NCBI GenBank assembly: GCA_046350255.1
Contig: JAXMAV010000014.1
Span: 1-64,000, forward strand
DNA length: 64,000 nt
Origin: CALDUY01 sp046350255
GTDB lineage: Bacteria; Planctomycetota; Planctomycetia; Gemmatales; Gemmataceae
Direction of reading: 5' to 3'
Part shown: positions 8,460 through 17,325 of the stretch, piece after piece
How the letters are laid out: each line of letters opens with the position of its first letter
Position numbering within the stretch: the stretch's first letter is position 1
Program-made: the position numbers and the translations under genes
The notes under the pieces: model-generated
Seen by the model: only the letters and a program-made list of their open reading frames with translations
Databases searched by the model: none
Told to the model about the DNA's origin: nothing

Positions 8460-10250
8460 TCAAGGGATCGCGTCCAACTCCGCCTGGAGCTTTACCCAGT
8501 GGTCTTCCGCGTCCGTCAGGCGCTCGGCCACCGCCATCAGTTCGTCGTACAGCCGCTCTCCCTCGGCGACGTCCGTCACGACCGCGTACCGGTCCGCGAC
8601 CGTCTGCCTCTGTGCCTCCAACTGGGAGATCGTCTGCTCCAGCGCCTTCATCTGCTCGGCCACCTGGTCCTTGTCGCGCTGCGCCGCCGGCTGAGCCTTG
8701 TTCGCAGGCTTCAGGACCGACGCCGGCAGTTTCACTTTCACCGACGCGCGCTCGCGCTCGCCGGCCTCGATCTCCTTGTTCACCTTGTCCACGTAAGCAT
8801 CGTACGGGCCGCTGTAGTTCGTCACCCGGCTGTCGTGTACCTCGATGATGCACGACGCGACCCGCCGAGTGAAGTGCCGGTCGTGGCTGGTGAAGATGAC
8901 CGTACCCTTGTAGGCGGTCAACGCCTCGGCCAACTCCTCGACCGTGTCCACGTCGAGATGGTTGCCCGGCTCGTCGAGGATTAGCACGTTGTGGTCGCTC
9001 AATAGCAGTCCCGCCAGGCACAGCCGCGCCCGCTCGCCGCCAGACAGGACCGAGATGGGCTTCTCGACCTGCTTGCCACGGAACAGCATGGTCCCGGCCA
9101 CCTCCAGGATCTCCTGATCCCGCTTCCCCCGCGCCGCCTGCCGATGCAGGTAGTCCAGTACAGTCTGGTTCGGCGGCAGGCTGGTGTAGACGTGCTGGGC
9201 GTAGACGCCGATCTGACAGCCGTGGCCCCAGCGGACCTCGCCGGCCAGGGGCTTCAGTGAGTCCACCACGGACCGCAGAAAGGTCGTCTTGCCCTGTCCG
9301 TTGTCGCCGACGACGGCGGCCCGCGATCCGTGCTCGATCTCCAGATTGATGCCCGACGCGATCGGCCGGTCTGGGTAGCCGATCGTCAATTCGCGGCAGC
9401 GCACGGCCGGCCCCTTGCGGGGCTCGATGCGCGGGGGGCGGATGCTGGCGGTCGGCTCGTCGGAAGCGATTTCGGCGAGTTCCAGCCGCTCCAGCTGCTT
9501 GCTCTTGGAGCGGGCGAGGGTCGCGGTCGCGGCCCGGGCCTTGTTCTTGGCGATGAACTCCTCCAGTTGGCGCCGCTTCGCCATGATGGTCTCGTTCGAC
9601 CGCTCATCGTGCTCGCGCTTCTCGCGTTCAAACTGAAGGTATGCGTCGATCTTGCCTGGGAAGCTCGTCAACTTGCCGCGCGACAGGGCGAGTGTGTGGG
9701 AGCAGGTGGTGCCGAGGAACGAGCGGTCGTGCGACACGATCAGGCACGCCGCCTTGAAGTTCTGCAGGAAGTGCTCGAGCAGAATCTGCGTCCGCAGGTC
9801 GAGGAAGTTCGTCGGCTCGTCGAGCAGCAGCAGGTTCGGTTCGTGCAGCAGCAGGGCAGCCAGCTTCACTCGGGTCTGCCACCCGCCGGACAGCTTGGCA
9901 ACCGGACCTTCCAGGTACGCACCCTTCAATTCAAATCGCCCGGCCACCTCGCCGCACTTCCAGGTCGGCTGGCCGCTGTCGCGCTCGAGGTAAGCGATCG
10001 CCGTCTCGTCCGGCAGGAACGGGTCGTGCTGACGCAGGTAGCCTAGCCGCAGATCGGGATGGCGGATGACCTCACCGCTGTCGAGATCTTCCTCACCCAG
10101 CAGGATTCGCAGCAGCGTACTCTTGCCGGCCCCGTTCCGGCCGACGAAGCCGACCTTGACGTTATCGGCGATCGTGGCCTCTGCCCCATCGAGCAGGATC
10201 TGATCGCCGTAACTCTTATGGGCCTGGGTGATCTGAAGGAGCGTGGCCAT
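8460..10250 (-). CDS. ABC-F family ATPase, Uup-like
   Basis: This is a soluble ABC-F protein with two ATP-binding domains and no membrane domain, a family that acts on ribosomes (translation or antibiotic protection) or, for Uup, on DNA and ribosome assembly. The start at 10250 gives MATLLQITQAHKSYGDQ, the normal ABC-F beginning. First domain: GRNGAGKST Walker A, LSGGWQTRV signature, LLLLDEPTNFLD Walker B. Second domain: GDNGQGKTT, LSGGERARL, LILDEPGNHLD, where Gly replaces the usual Thr. The linker between the domains is charged and Lys-rich. A C-terminal coiled coil of about 80 residues points to the Uup group. 596 aa. It stands alone, opposite to its upstream neighbour's promoter side. Confidence 0.9.
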   Translation of the reverse strand: MATLLQITQAHKSYGDQILLDGAEATIADNVKVGFVGRNGAGKSTLLRILLGEEDLDSGEVIRHPDLRLGYLRQHDPFLPDETAIAYLERDSGQPTWKCGEVAGRFELKGAYLEGPVAKLSGGWQTRVKLAALLLHEPNLLLLDEPTNFLDLRTQILLEHFLQNFKAACLIVSHDRSFLGTTCSHTLALSRGKLTSFPGKIDAYLQFEREKREHDERSNETIMAKRRQLEEFIAKNKARAATATLARSKSKQLERLELAEIASDEPTASIRPPRIEPRKGPAVRCRELTIGYPDRPIASGINLEIEHGSRAAVVGDNGQGKTTFLRSVVDSLKPLAGEVRWGHGCQIGVYAQHVYTSLPPNQTVLDYLHRQAARGKRDQEILEVAGTMLFRGKQVEKPISVLSGGERARLCLAGLLLSDHNVLILDEPGNHLDVDTVEELAEALTAYKGTVIFTSHDRHFTRRVASCIIEVHDSRVTNYSGPYDAYVDKVNKEIEAGERERASVKVKLPASVLKPANKAQPAAQRDKDQVAEQMKALEQTISQLEAQRQTVADRYAVVTDVAEGERLYDELMAVAERLTDAEDHWVKLQAELDAIP

Positions 10251-10507
10251 CAGCGCGGGGTCCTGGGTATAAGGGCGGTCGGATATGCTATCAGTCCGGC
10301 CAGGTAGAGGCAAGCCGTCACGCTGCCCGTGATTTCACCTTAGGCGTCGGGCCATCACGTGATGAGATCGTCGAGAGCCGCCAAGAGGGGACCCACCACG
10401 CTCCTGCGTCAGGCGCGTCGAGCCGCTACTACTTCCGTGAGCCCGAATGGCGGTGGACGACCCGGACCGACAGCGGAAGGATTCTTCTCCCGTTTGCCTG
10501 GTGCAGG

Positions 10508-12118
10508 TCACTCCTTGATGCCGAGGGACTTGATCCGCGAGGCCAGGGTGGTGGCTTTCATTCCAAGCAATTCCGCCGCCCCGCCTGGGCCGGACACCTT
10601 CCCCCTGGTCTGCTTCAGTGCCGCCCGGATGTTGTCCGCCTCCAACTGCCGTAACTCGGCGTCGGTCAAGATCCGGCTCGTCGCGGATACCGGCGCGGGC
10701 GTGACTCGGCTGGGCACTGGGGAGGCGGTTGGCAATTCGATGGTCAGACGTCCGCCCTCAGCGGTGATGACCGCCCGTTCGATCACGTGCTGGAGTTCCC
10801 GCACGTTTCCCGGCCAGGAGTATTTCTGAAGGGACTGGACGTTCGCCAGGGTCAGGCGTGGCTTTGGCCGCCCGAGTTTCCGGCACAGCAGGTTCAAGAA
10901 GTGCTCGGCCAGCAGTGGGATGTCTTCAGGCCGCTTTCGCAGCGGAGGCAGTTCGACCGGGAAGACGCTCAGTCGGTAGTAGAGGTCCTGCCGGAACCGT
11001 CCCGCCTCGGCCTCCGCCTTCAGGTCGCGGTTGGTCGCCGCCACGACCCGCACGTCCACCCGACGAGTCCTCTCCTCGCCGATGCGTTCGAGTTCCCCCT
11101 CCTGAAGGACCCGGAGCAGCTTCGCTTGCAGGTCCAGCGGGATCTCCCCGACCTCGTCGAGGAACAGCGTGCCGCCGTCGGCCAGTTCAAACCGCCCGAC
11201 GCGGTCGCGCGTCGCTCCGGTGAACGACCCTTTCAAGTGGCCGAAGAATTCGCTCTCGTACAGTTCGCGTGGTATCGCGGCGCAGTTTACCTTGATGAGC
11301 GGTTTGGCGGCCCGCTGACTCCGACGGTGGAGTTCGTGGGCGACGAGTTCTTTCCCGGTCCCGCTTTCGCCGAGGATGAGTACGGCTGCGTCGGTTGGAG
11401 CCACCAGGTCGATCTGCCGGGAGACCGCTTCCAGGGCCGGACTCTGGCCGATCAGTTCGCCGAACGCGCCACTCCGGGTGACCTCCTCCCGCAGGTACTC
11501 GTTCTCCAACTCCAACCGCTTCTTCAACGCCTCGATCTCTTCGAATGCTCGAGCCGTGGCGAGGGCGGCGGCGGTGTGGTCGGCGATCGTTCGCAGCCAG
11601 TCCATGCAGTCGGTGCCGATGGGGCCGCGGGCGAACACGGCCAGAACGCCGAGTGTCTCGCCGCGATGGACGAGCGGTTGCCCACCGAAGCCGCTGATCC
11701 CCTCGGCCCGGAGCCAGTCTGGTCTGGCGATCCAGTCTGGAGTCCCGCTGGAGAGATCGGGGGCTTCGATCGCTTCTCCGTTGGCCCAGATTCGCCCCAC
11801 CTTGCGCACGCCGAGGGGGAACCGGCGGAACGCTCCGTCCAGTCTGGTCCACTCCAGGGTCTGATCGGATTTCGAGCGCCCCGCGCTCGCGACCAGGTGC
11901 AGGCACCGTTCGCGGTTCGGGCACTCGCCCTGCATCGGGCAGGATTCACAGATGTCGCCCGGCCGGACGAGCCAAACCCGCGCCAGCGCTACCCGCGGCG
12001 AGTCTGCCAGCCGGCCGACCAGGAGGCGCAGGAGTTCGGACAGGTGGTGCTCTTTCGCCAGGTCCAGAAGTAATCGCTTCGGATCGGTGAAGAGGGACGA
12101 GGTGAGTGGCGGTTCCAT
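10508..12118 (-). CDS. Sigma-54-dependent transcriptional activator with GAF sensor domain
   Basis: This is an enhancer-binding protein of 536 aa that opens sigma-54 promoters. The N-terminal GAF domain (about 20-175) holds a cysteine cluster, CESCPMQGEC followed by NRERC, which could bind metal or sense a redox signal. The AAA+ domain (about 205-440) has GESGTGKE Walker A, a GSFTGA loop (the usual GAFTGA with Ser for the first Ala) that contacts sigma-54, and GGTLFLDEVGEI Walker B. A Fis-type helix-turn-helix closes the protein (AELLGMKATTLASRIKSLG). Layout is like NorR/FhlA-type activators, but the ligand is unknown. It is transcribed away from the AhpD-like operon, and repeated palindromes lie 11-62 bases upstream of its ATG, so autoregulation is likely. 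Confidence 0.9.
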   Translation of the reverse strand: MEPPLTSSLFTDPKRLLLDLAKEHHLSELLRLLVGRLADSPRVALARVWLVRPGDICESCPMQGECPNRERCLHLVASAGRSKSDQTLEWTRLDGAFRRFPLGVRKVGRIWANGEAIEAPDLSSGTPDWIARPDWLRAEGISGFGGQPLVHRGETLGVLAVFARGPIGTDCMDWLRTIADHTAAALATARAFEEIEALKKRLELENEYLREEVTRSGAFGELIGQSPALEAVSRQIDLVAPTDAAVLILGESGTGKELVAHELHRRSQRAAKPLIKVNCAAIPRELYESEFFGHLKGSFTGATRDRVGRFELADGGTLFLDEVGEIPLDLQAKLLRVLQEGELERIGEERTRRVDVRVVAATNRDLKAEAEAGRFRQDLYYRLSVFPVELPPLRKRPEDIPLLAEHFLNLLCRKLGRPKPRLTLANVQSLQKYSWPGNVRELQHVIERAVITAEGGRLTIELPTASPVPSRVTPAPVSATSRILTDAELRQLEADNIRAALKQTRGKVSGPGGAAELLGMKATTLASRIKSLGIKE

Positions 12119-12129
12119 GCGGTTGATTT

Positions 12130-12180
12130 ACGAAAAATCGTTCTTCTGATACGAAATCTAGTCGATTGACGAAAAGTCGT
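12130..12180. promoter_or_regulatory. Three operator-like palindromes ACGA-N4-TCGT (candidate enhancer of the sigma-54 activator)
   Basis: ACGA-AAAA-TCGT lies at 12130-12141 and ACGA-AAAG-TCGT at 12169-12180, both perfect 4+4 inverted repeats. Between them ACGA-AATC-TAGT at 12151-12162 matches seven of eight half-site bases. Centres are 21 and 18 bases apart, about two helical turns. They sit 71-121 bases upstream of the candidate -24 element, a usual enhancer distance, and within the leader of the activator gene. Binding by that activator is inferred. Confidence 0.6.
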
Positions 12181-12250
12181 AGATGGTTTGCTTCGAGGGT
12201 GATTCGTGTAAACACATGCCATTTATGATCTTGCGACTTTCTTTTCGGGT

Positions 12251-12266
12251 TGGCACGGAAACTGAA
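12251..12266 (+). promoter_or_regulatory. Candidate sigma-54 promoter (-24/-12)
   Basis: TGGCACG at 12251-12257 is an exact -24 element. After four bases comes CTGAA at 12262-12266, a weak match to the -12 element TTGCA/T because the conserved GC is GA. Spacing is right, and the site lies about 70 bases ahead of the first gene of the operon, in front of which the activator's putative sites lie. Confidence 0.5.
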
Positions 12267-12334
12267 TTGTCCTGGCTCCCATCGCCCAGAACTTCCTGAG
12301 TGATCAGCCACCCGAACTCGAAAGGATGACGACC

Positions 12335-12922
12335 ATGTCCCGCTTGAACCAGATCGCCCCCGAATCCGCCACCGGCAAGGCCAAGGAACTGCTCGACGCG
12401 GTGAAGGGCAAACTGGGCCTCGTCCCGAACATGACGCGGGCGATGGCCAACGCTCCGGCGGTGCTCAACGGCTATCTGCAACTGAGCGGCGCGCTCGGCC
12501 AGGGGGCCTTGCCCGCCAGGATCCGCGAACAGATCGCCCTCGCCATCGCCGAGGCGAACGGGTGTGACTACTGCCTGGCCGCCCACACCGCCATCGGGAA
12601 GATGACCGGGCTGACCGCCGACCAGATCCGCGATAGCCGCCACGGGACCGCGGTGGACCCGAAGGCCGACGCTCTCATCCGGTTCGCCCGCAGGATCGTG
12701 GACACCAGGGGGCGGGTGTCCGGGGCCGACCTCCATGCGGTTCGCGAGGCCGGGTACGACGACGGGGCCATCGCCGAGGTCGTCGCCCACGTGGCGCTGA
12801 GCGTGTTCACCAACTACTTCAACCACGTCGCCGACACCGACATCGACTTTCCCAGGGCCGAACCGCTCGTCGATCACCACGAGGCCTGCGCCGCCATCTC
12901 CGGCTGCGACTCGACACGGTAA
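12335..12922 (+). CDS. AhpD-like carboxymuconolactone decarboxylase-family protein
   Basis: A 195-aa all-helical protein of the CMD/AhpD superfamily, whose members include alkylhydroperoxidases. The start at 12335 has AAAGG at the right distance and gives MSRLNQIAPESATGKAKELL, the usual start for this group; the ATG at 12326 overlaps the ribosome site. The active-site signature is intact: Cys77-Asp-Tyr-Cys80 followed by His84 (CDYCLAAH). In AhpD these residues form the peroxide-reducing centre. It is the first gene of a three-gene run behind a candidate sigma-54 promoter. The physiological substrate is not evident. Confidence 0.87.
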   Translation: MSRLNQIAPESATGKAKELLDAVKGKLGLVPNMTRAMANAPAVLNGYLQLSGALGQGALPARIREQIALAIAEANGCDYCLAAHTAIGKMTGLTADQIRDSRHGTAVDPKADALIRFARRIVDTRGRVSGADLHAVREAGYDDGAIAEVVAHVALSVFTNYFNHVADTDIDFPRAEPLVDHHEACAAISGCDSTR

Positions 12923-12983
12923 CGGCCCCACCGGGACGGAGGAGCAGTGCTCCTCCGCCCGTCTGCTCACCCAGGAGAGTACC

Positions 12984-13466
12984 ATGCACGACATCATCAC
13001 ACACCCGACGGTTCTCGTCCCGCCGTTCACTCTCGAAACCGCCACCCGGAAGGTGCGGCTCGCCGAGGACGCCTGGAACTCCCGCGACCCGAAACGGGTG
13101 GCGCTGGCCTACTCCGAGGATTCGGTGTGGCGGAACCGTGACCGCTTCCTCGTCGGCCGCGACGAGATCCGGACGTTCCTCGCCGGCAAGTGGGATCGCG
13201 AACTCGAGTACCGACTGGTGAAGGCGCTCTGGGCGTTCACTGACGACCGCATCGCGGTGCGGTTTCGTTACGAGTGGCGCGATGCGGCGGACAACTGGTT
13301 TCGCAGCTACGGCAACGAGCTGTGGGAGTTCGACGACCGCGGGCTGATGCGTCGCCGCGAGGCGAGCATCAACGACGTCGCCATCCGCGAGGACGAGCGG
13401 ACGTTCTTCTGGCCCGGGCCCGGCCCACGCCCGGCGGACCACCCCGGCATTCCCGACGTGAAGTAA
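12984..13466 (+). CDS. NTF2-like protein (DUF1348 type)
   Basis: A 160-aa single-domain protein of the NTF2-like cone fold. Recognisable segments are AEDAWNSRDPKRVALAY, NRDRFLVGRDEIRTFL, KWDRELEYRLVKALWAF and a FRSYGNELWEFDDRGLM stretch, which match the DUF1348 group of small NTF2-like proteins. An AGGAGAG ribosome site precedes the ATG. No catalytic residues can be assigned. It sits 61 bases behind the AhpD-like gene and 41 bases before the hydrolase gene in what looks like one transcript. Function is unknown; members of this fold often bind or convert small hydrophobic molecules. Confidence 0.8.
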   Translation: MHDIITHPTVLVPPFTLETATRKVRLAEDAWNSRDPKRVALAYSEDSVWRNRDRFLVGRDEIRTFLAGKWDRELEYRLVKALWAFTDDRIAVRFRYEWRDAADNWFRSYGNELWEFDDRGLMRRREASINDVAIREDERTFFWPGPGPRPADHPGIPDVK

Positions 13467-13507
13467 ACCCGGGACTCGATCCCAAACACCCTGGTGGAGA
13501 ACGACTG

Positions 13508-14443
13508 ATGTTTCGTATCGCACTGATGCTGGCTGGCCTGGCCGTTACCCTGCCCCCGGTCGTCGCGGCCGAACCGCCGAAGACGTACCACAAGACGGTG
13601 AAGGTCGGCGAACTGGACATCTTCTACCGCGAGGCGGGGCCGAAGGACGCCCCCGTCGTGCTCCTGCTGCACGGCTTCCCGACCAGCTCGCAGATGTTCC
13701 GCAACCTGATCCCTCGCCTGGCCGACAGGTACCGTGTGATCGCCCCGGACTACCCCGGCTTCGGGCACAGTGCGATGCCGGGCCGCGACAGGTTCGCGTA
13801 CACCTTCGACAACCTGGCCGACGTCGTCGAGAAGTTCACCGAGAAACTGGATCTGAAGAAGTACGCCCTGTACGTGCAGGACTACGGTGCTCCCATCGGC
13901 TACAGGCTCGCCGTGAAACACCCGGAGCGGGTCACGGCCATCGTGGTGCAGAACGGCAACGCCTACGACGAGGGCCTCGACAACGACTTCTGGAAGCCGA
14001 TCAAGGCGTACTGGAAGGAGCCTGGGAGCAAGGAGAAGCGGGAGGCACTCCGGGGGTTCACGAAACTCGGCGCGACCAGGTGGCAGTACACGCACGGGGT
14101 CAAGAATCCGGAACTGGTGTCGCCCGACGCCTGGACGACGGACCAGTACTTTCTCGACCGCGACGGGAACGCCGATATCCAGCTCGACCTGTTCCTGAGC
14201 TACGGCAGCAACCCGTCGCTGTACCCGAAGTGGCAGGAGTACTTCCGCAAGCACCAGCCGCCGGTGCTGATCGCCTGGGGCAAGCACGACCAGATCTTCC
14301 CAGCCGCCGGGGCCGAGCCGTACAGGAAGGACCTGAAGACGCTCGAGTATCACCTGCTCGACGCCGGGCACTTCGCCCTGGAAACGAACGGCGATGAGAT
14401 CGCCAGGCTGATGCGTGGGTTCCTCGGGAAGCACGCCAGGTAA
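13508..14443 (+). CDS. Exported alpha/beta hydrolase of the epoxide hydrolase/haloalkane dehalogenase type
   Basis: A 311-aa alpha/beta hydrolase with a signal peptide (MFRIALMLAGLAV...VVAAEPP), so it probably acts outside the cytoplasm. The start at 13508 has GGAG upstream; an in-phase open frame reaching further 5' overlaps the NTF2-like gene and lacks a signal. The oxyanion motif HGFPTSS is followed by a nucleophile elbow VQDYGAP with Asp125 in place of the usual Ser. With Asp261 (GKHDQIF) and His288 (AGHFALE) it forms the Asp-Asp-His triad of epoxide hydrolases and haloalkane dehalogenases. It is the last gene before a perfect terminator hairpin. Substrate is unknown. Confidence 0.88.
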   Translation: MFRIALMLAGLAVTLPPVVAAEPPKTYHKTVKVGELDIFYREAGPKDAPVVLLLHGFPTSSQMFRNLIPRLADRYRVIAPDYPGFGHSAMPGRDRFAYTFDNLADVVEKFTEKLDLKKYALYVQDYGAPIGYRLAVKHPERVTAIVVQNGNAYDEGLDNDFWKPIKAYWKEPGSKEKREALRGFTKLGATRWQYTHGVKNPELVSPDAWTTDQYFLDRDGNADIQLDLFLSYGSNPSLYPKWQEYFRKHQPPVLIAWGKHDQIFPAAGAEPYRKDLKTLEYHLLDAGHFALETNGDEIARLMRGFLGKHAR

Positions 14444-14454
14444 CGCCTCCTCAA

Positions 14455-14485
14455 CCGCCGTCGGATGATGCCGACGGCGGTTTTT
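14455..14485 (+). terminator. Rho-independent terminator after the hydrolase gene
   Basis: CCGCCGTCGG, a six-base loop, CCGACGGCGG and five T residues form a perfect 10-bp stem with U-tract. It closes the AhpD-NTF2-hydrolase operon 12 bases after the last stop codon. Confidence 0.93.
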
Positions 14486-14519
14486 CGTTCCACCTCACGC
14501 CCCCGACCGAGGCCATCCG

Positions 14520-15122
14520 ATGAGTCACTTCCCCAGCGATATCGCCTTCACTCCCGCTGTGAAGGCGATCCAACTACAAAAGGGATCGCGGAACAGCTAC
14601 GCCTGCATGGAACAGTCCGGCGGGTGGCAAACGACGATCACGTCGGACCTGACGGAGTTCCTCGCCGATCTCGACATGTTCTATCTCGGCACGGCGAACG
14701 CCGAGGGGCAGCCGTACATCCAGTACCGCGGCGGCCCGCCGGGCTTCCTGAAAGTGATCGACGACCGCACCCTGGCGTTCGCCGACTTCGGCGGCAACCG
14801 CCAGTACATCTCGGTGGGCAACCTGTCTGAAAACCCGAAGGCGTTCCTGTTCCTGATGGACTACGCCAACAGTCGGCGGGTGAAGGTCTGGGGGACCGCG
14901 ACGGTGGTGGAGGGCGATATCGAACTGCTGGCGAAACTGCGCGACCCGACGTACCCGAGCCGAGTGGAGCGGGCGATCGTGTTCACCGTCGAGGCGTGGG
15001 ACGTGAACTGCCCGCAGCACATCCACAAACGCTTCTCGCAACGGCAAGTCGTCGAGGTGATCAACCAGTTGCAGGCCCGGATCGCGGAACTGGAATCCCA
15101 ACTCGAGGCCAGAACGGACTGA
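14520..15122 (+). CDS. Pyridoxamine 5'-phosphate oxidase-like flavin-binding protein
   Basis: A 200-aa PPOX split-barrel protein. Readable segments are FYLGTANAEGQPYIQYRGGPPGF, LAFADFGGNRQYISVGNL, a KAFLFLMDYANSRRVKVWGTA strand pair, and a late WDVNCPQHI segment. These match the FMN/F420-binding PPOX group. A C-terminal stretch of about 25 residues (INQLQARIAELESQLEA) is predicted coiled coil. The gene begins 35 bases behind the terminator of the upstream operon, so it is probably transcribed separately. It faces glgB tail to tail. Its reaction cannot be told; related proteins reduce or bind small molecules with flavin. Confidence 0.85.
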   Translation: MSHFPSDIAFTPAVKAIQLQKGSRNSYACMEQSGGWQTTITSDLTEFLADLDMFYLGTANAEGQPYIQYRGGPPGFLKVIDDRTLAFADFGGNRQYISVGNLSENPKAFLFLMDYANSRRVKVWGTATVVEGDIELLAKLRDPTYPSRVERAIVFTVEAWDVNCPQHIHKRFSQRQVVEVINQLQARIAELESQLEARTD

Positions 15123-15360
15123 TCACCTCCCCGTGCCGCCCTTCCACCTGGATTTCCACAAAGTGCTACCCGTCTGGTGGTTCCATGCAGATGCGGTGCA
15201 GGGGAGAGCCGGTGCCACTTGACCCGCGCGTCGGCGGTGGTGAATGGGCAATCGACCTTCACCGCCGTCGCGTTGCCGGTCTGCACGGGGAGGTGATCGA
15301 CCTGGTGTTCGATCACGCCCTGCTGGACGCTGCCGGGATTCGCCTGACCGGAGGCCGGGA

Positions 15361-17325
15361 TCATCCCGCCCGGCCGACCAGGCGCAGCAGCAGGCCGTGC
15401 AGTGGTAGCAGCGGGGTGCGGATGCTGTGCGGGTGGTGGAACGCGGCTACCGGCTCGGTCTGCAGGTCCTTCACCCAGTGGTGGCCGTTGCCGCCGAACT
15501 CCTGCGCGTCGGTGTCGATCACCTTGTGGTAGGTGCCGGAGAACGGCACTCCGAGACGGAACTCGGGGAAGTGGTTCTTCGACAGGTTGATCAGGTAGAC
15601 CAGCAGGTCGTTGTATCCCTGATCGTAGCGGAGGAAGGCGACGATCAGGTGCTGCGGGTTGTTGCACTCGATCCACTCGAACCCGTTGGGGATATTGTCG
15701 CCCTGGTGCGTCGCCGGGACGTACCGGTACACCTCGTTCAGCCGTTTGACGTACCACTGCATCGACTTGTGCAGGTGGTCCCAAGTGGATTCCCACGGCA
15801 GCGGCTGCTCGGCGTTCCACTCGCTCTTCTGGCCGAACTCCTGCCCCATGAACAGCAGCTTCTTCTGCGGGTAGCCGAGCTGCAGCAGATACAGCAGCCG
15901 CAGGTTGGCGAACCTGTCGAAGTCGCTCAGATCATCCGTCTTGTTCACCATGCTTCGCTTCATGTGGACCACTTCGTCGTGGCACAGCGGGAGCAGGAAG
16001 TTTTCGGTGTGGTGGTACAGCATCGGGTACGTCAGGTCGTTGTAGACGTCGCTGCGGTGGGCGTAGGGGGCGCGGAAGAACTTCATCATGTGCGATGTGC
16101 AGCCCAGGTCCCACTTGAAGTCGAAACCGTGCCCGCCAGCATCGACCGGGTGGGTGACGCCGGCGGCGATGGTCGAGTCCTCAGCGATCAGCAGCGTCTC
16201 GGGCGACTCCTCCTTCATCGCTTTCGTCATGGCCTGCATGAACCGGAACCCTTCCGGGTTGTGACAGTTGCCGTGCGTCGCCAGGAAGGAGCGGTACTTC
16301 TCCTCGGTGGCGAACTCGTAGTGGTGGAACTGCCCGGCCGCGTCGAACCGGAATCCGTCGATGGCGAACTCCTCGACCCAGTGCAGCAGACTGGAGATGA
16401 GGAAGCTCTTCACCTCGTTGCGGGCGAAGTCGAAGTAGTAGGTGCCCCACGGGGTGTGCTTGCGGTCGGGGATCGGGCATTCGAACAGGTTGCAGTCGTT
16501 GTCGTACAGGGCCAGCCCGGTGTGGTCGGTCGGGAAGTGGACGAGCACCGCGTCGAGGATCACACCGATGCCGGCGGCATGGAACGCGTCCACCAGCTGC
16601 TTGAACTCGGTCGGCGTGCCCAGCCGTGACGTGGGCGCGTAGAAGCCGATCACCTGGTAGCCCCACGACGGCACGTACGGGTGCTCCAGGATGCCCATCA
16701 ACTCGACGTGCGTGTACTCCATGTACTTGACGTACGGCACCAGCTCGTCGATCAGCTCGAGGTAGCTAAGCGGGCGGCCGTCCCGGAATCGCCATGACAG
16801 CGGGTGCACCTCGAAGATGTTGAGCGCGCCACCGAGCCGGTCCGGCATCGGCACCTGCGGGTGGCGGAACTCGTAGTACGTCTCGGCGAACACCGGGGTG
16901 CGGTTCAGGTTGTTCTCGAGCATGCGCGCGAACGGGTCGACGCGGTAGTCCCAGCCGCGGCCGGGGCGGTCGAGGGCGAACTTGTAGGTGAATCCGTGCC
17001 CGAGATCGGGGACGATCGCCTCCCATACCCCGGTGGTGTCCCGCTGGGTCATCGGGTGGGCGTCCGGGTTCCAGCCGTTGAACGAGCCGACCACCGACAC
17101 TCGCGCGGCGTTCGGCGCCCACACCGCGAAGCGCACCCCACCGTCGACCTGGTGGGCTCCCAGGTATCGGTGGACGCGGCGGTGCTCGCCCATGTTGAAC
17201 AGGTACAGGTCCAGCCCGGGGATGCATCGCGGGTCAGCCACGTCGGCGGTTCGCTCCGGACGTGGGGGCTCGGTTGCGGCGGGTCGGAGGGTCGGGTCGG
17301 TGTCGGTCAAGGGCATGTTCGTCAT
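15361..17325 (-). CDS. glgB: 1,4-alpha-glucan branching enzyme
   Basis: This GH13 enzyme introduces alpha-1,6 branches into glycogen. The 654-aa protein has an N-terminal CBM48 domain (about 45-150, with RFAVWAPNAARVSVVGSFNGW split between strands) and a (beta/alpha)8 domain. The GH13 regions are intact: DAVLVHF (region I), IDGFRFDAAG with the nucleophile Asp (II), LLIAEDST with the acid Glu (III), and LCHDEVVHMKRSM with the third acid Asp (IV). A C-terminal beta domain follows. Compared with E. coli GlgB it lacks the additional N1 domain. ATGs at 17325 and 17316 are both possible starts; neither has a strong ribosome site. A probable amylase remnant lies upstream. Confidence 0.93.
   Translation of the reverse strand: MTNMPLTDTDPTLRPAATEPPRPERTADVADPRCIPGLDLYLFNMGEHRRVHRYLGAHQVDGGVRFAVWAPNAARVSVVGSFNGWNPDAHPMTQRDTTGVWEAIVPDLGHGFTYKFALDRPGRGWDYRVDPFARMLENNLNRTPVFAETYYEFRHPQVPMPDRLGGALNIFEVHPLSWRFRDGRPLSYLELIDELVPYVKYMEYTHVELMGILEHPYVPSWGYQVIGFYAPTSRLGTPTEFKQLVDAFHAAGIGVILDAVLVHFPTDHTGLALYDNDCNLFECPIPDRKHTPWGTYYFDFARNEVKSFLISSLLHWVEEFAIDGFRFDAAGQFHHYEFATEEKYRSFLATHGNCHNPEGFRFMQAMTKAMKEESPETLLIAEDSTIAAGVTHPVDAGGHGFDFKWDLGCTSHMMKFFRAPYAHRSDVYNDLTYPMLYHHTENFLLPLCHDEVVHMKRSMVNKTDDLSDFDRFANLRLLYLLQLGYPQKKLLFMGQEFGQKSEWNAEQPLPWESTWDHLHKSMQWYVKRLNEVYRYVPATHQGDNIPNGFEWIECNNPQHLIVAFLRYDQGYNDLLVYLINLSKNHFPEFRLGVPFSGTYHKVIDTDAQEFGGNGHHWVKDLQTEPVAAFHHPHSIRTPLLPLHGLLLRLVGRAG

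Noticed and set aside
15123..15364. Minus-strand ATG overlapping the glgB stop (ATGA), opening a frame downstream of glgB
   Set aside because: The frame has no stop in the gap and runs antisense through the PPOX gene. Its residues show no recognisable domain, so the overlap is likely chance.
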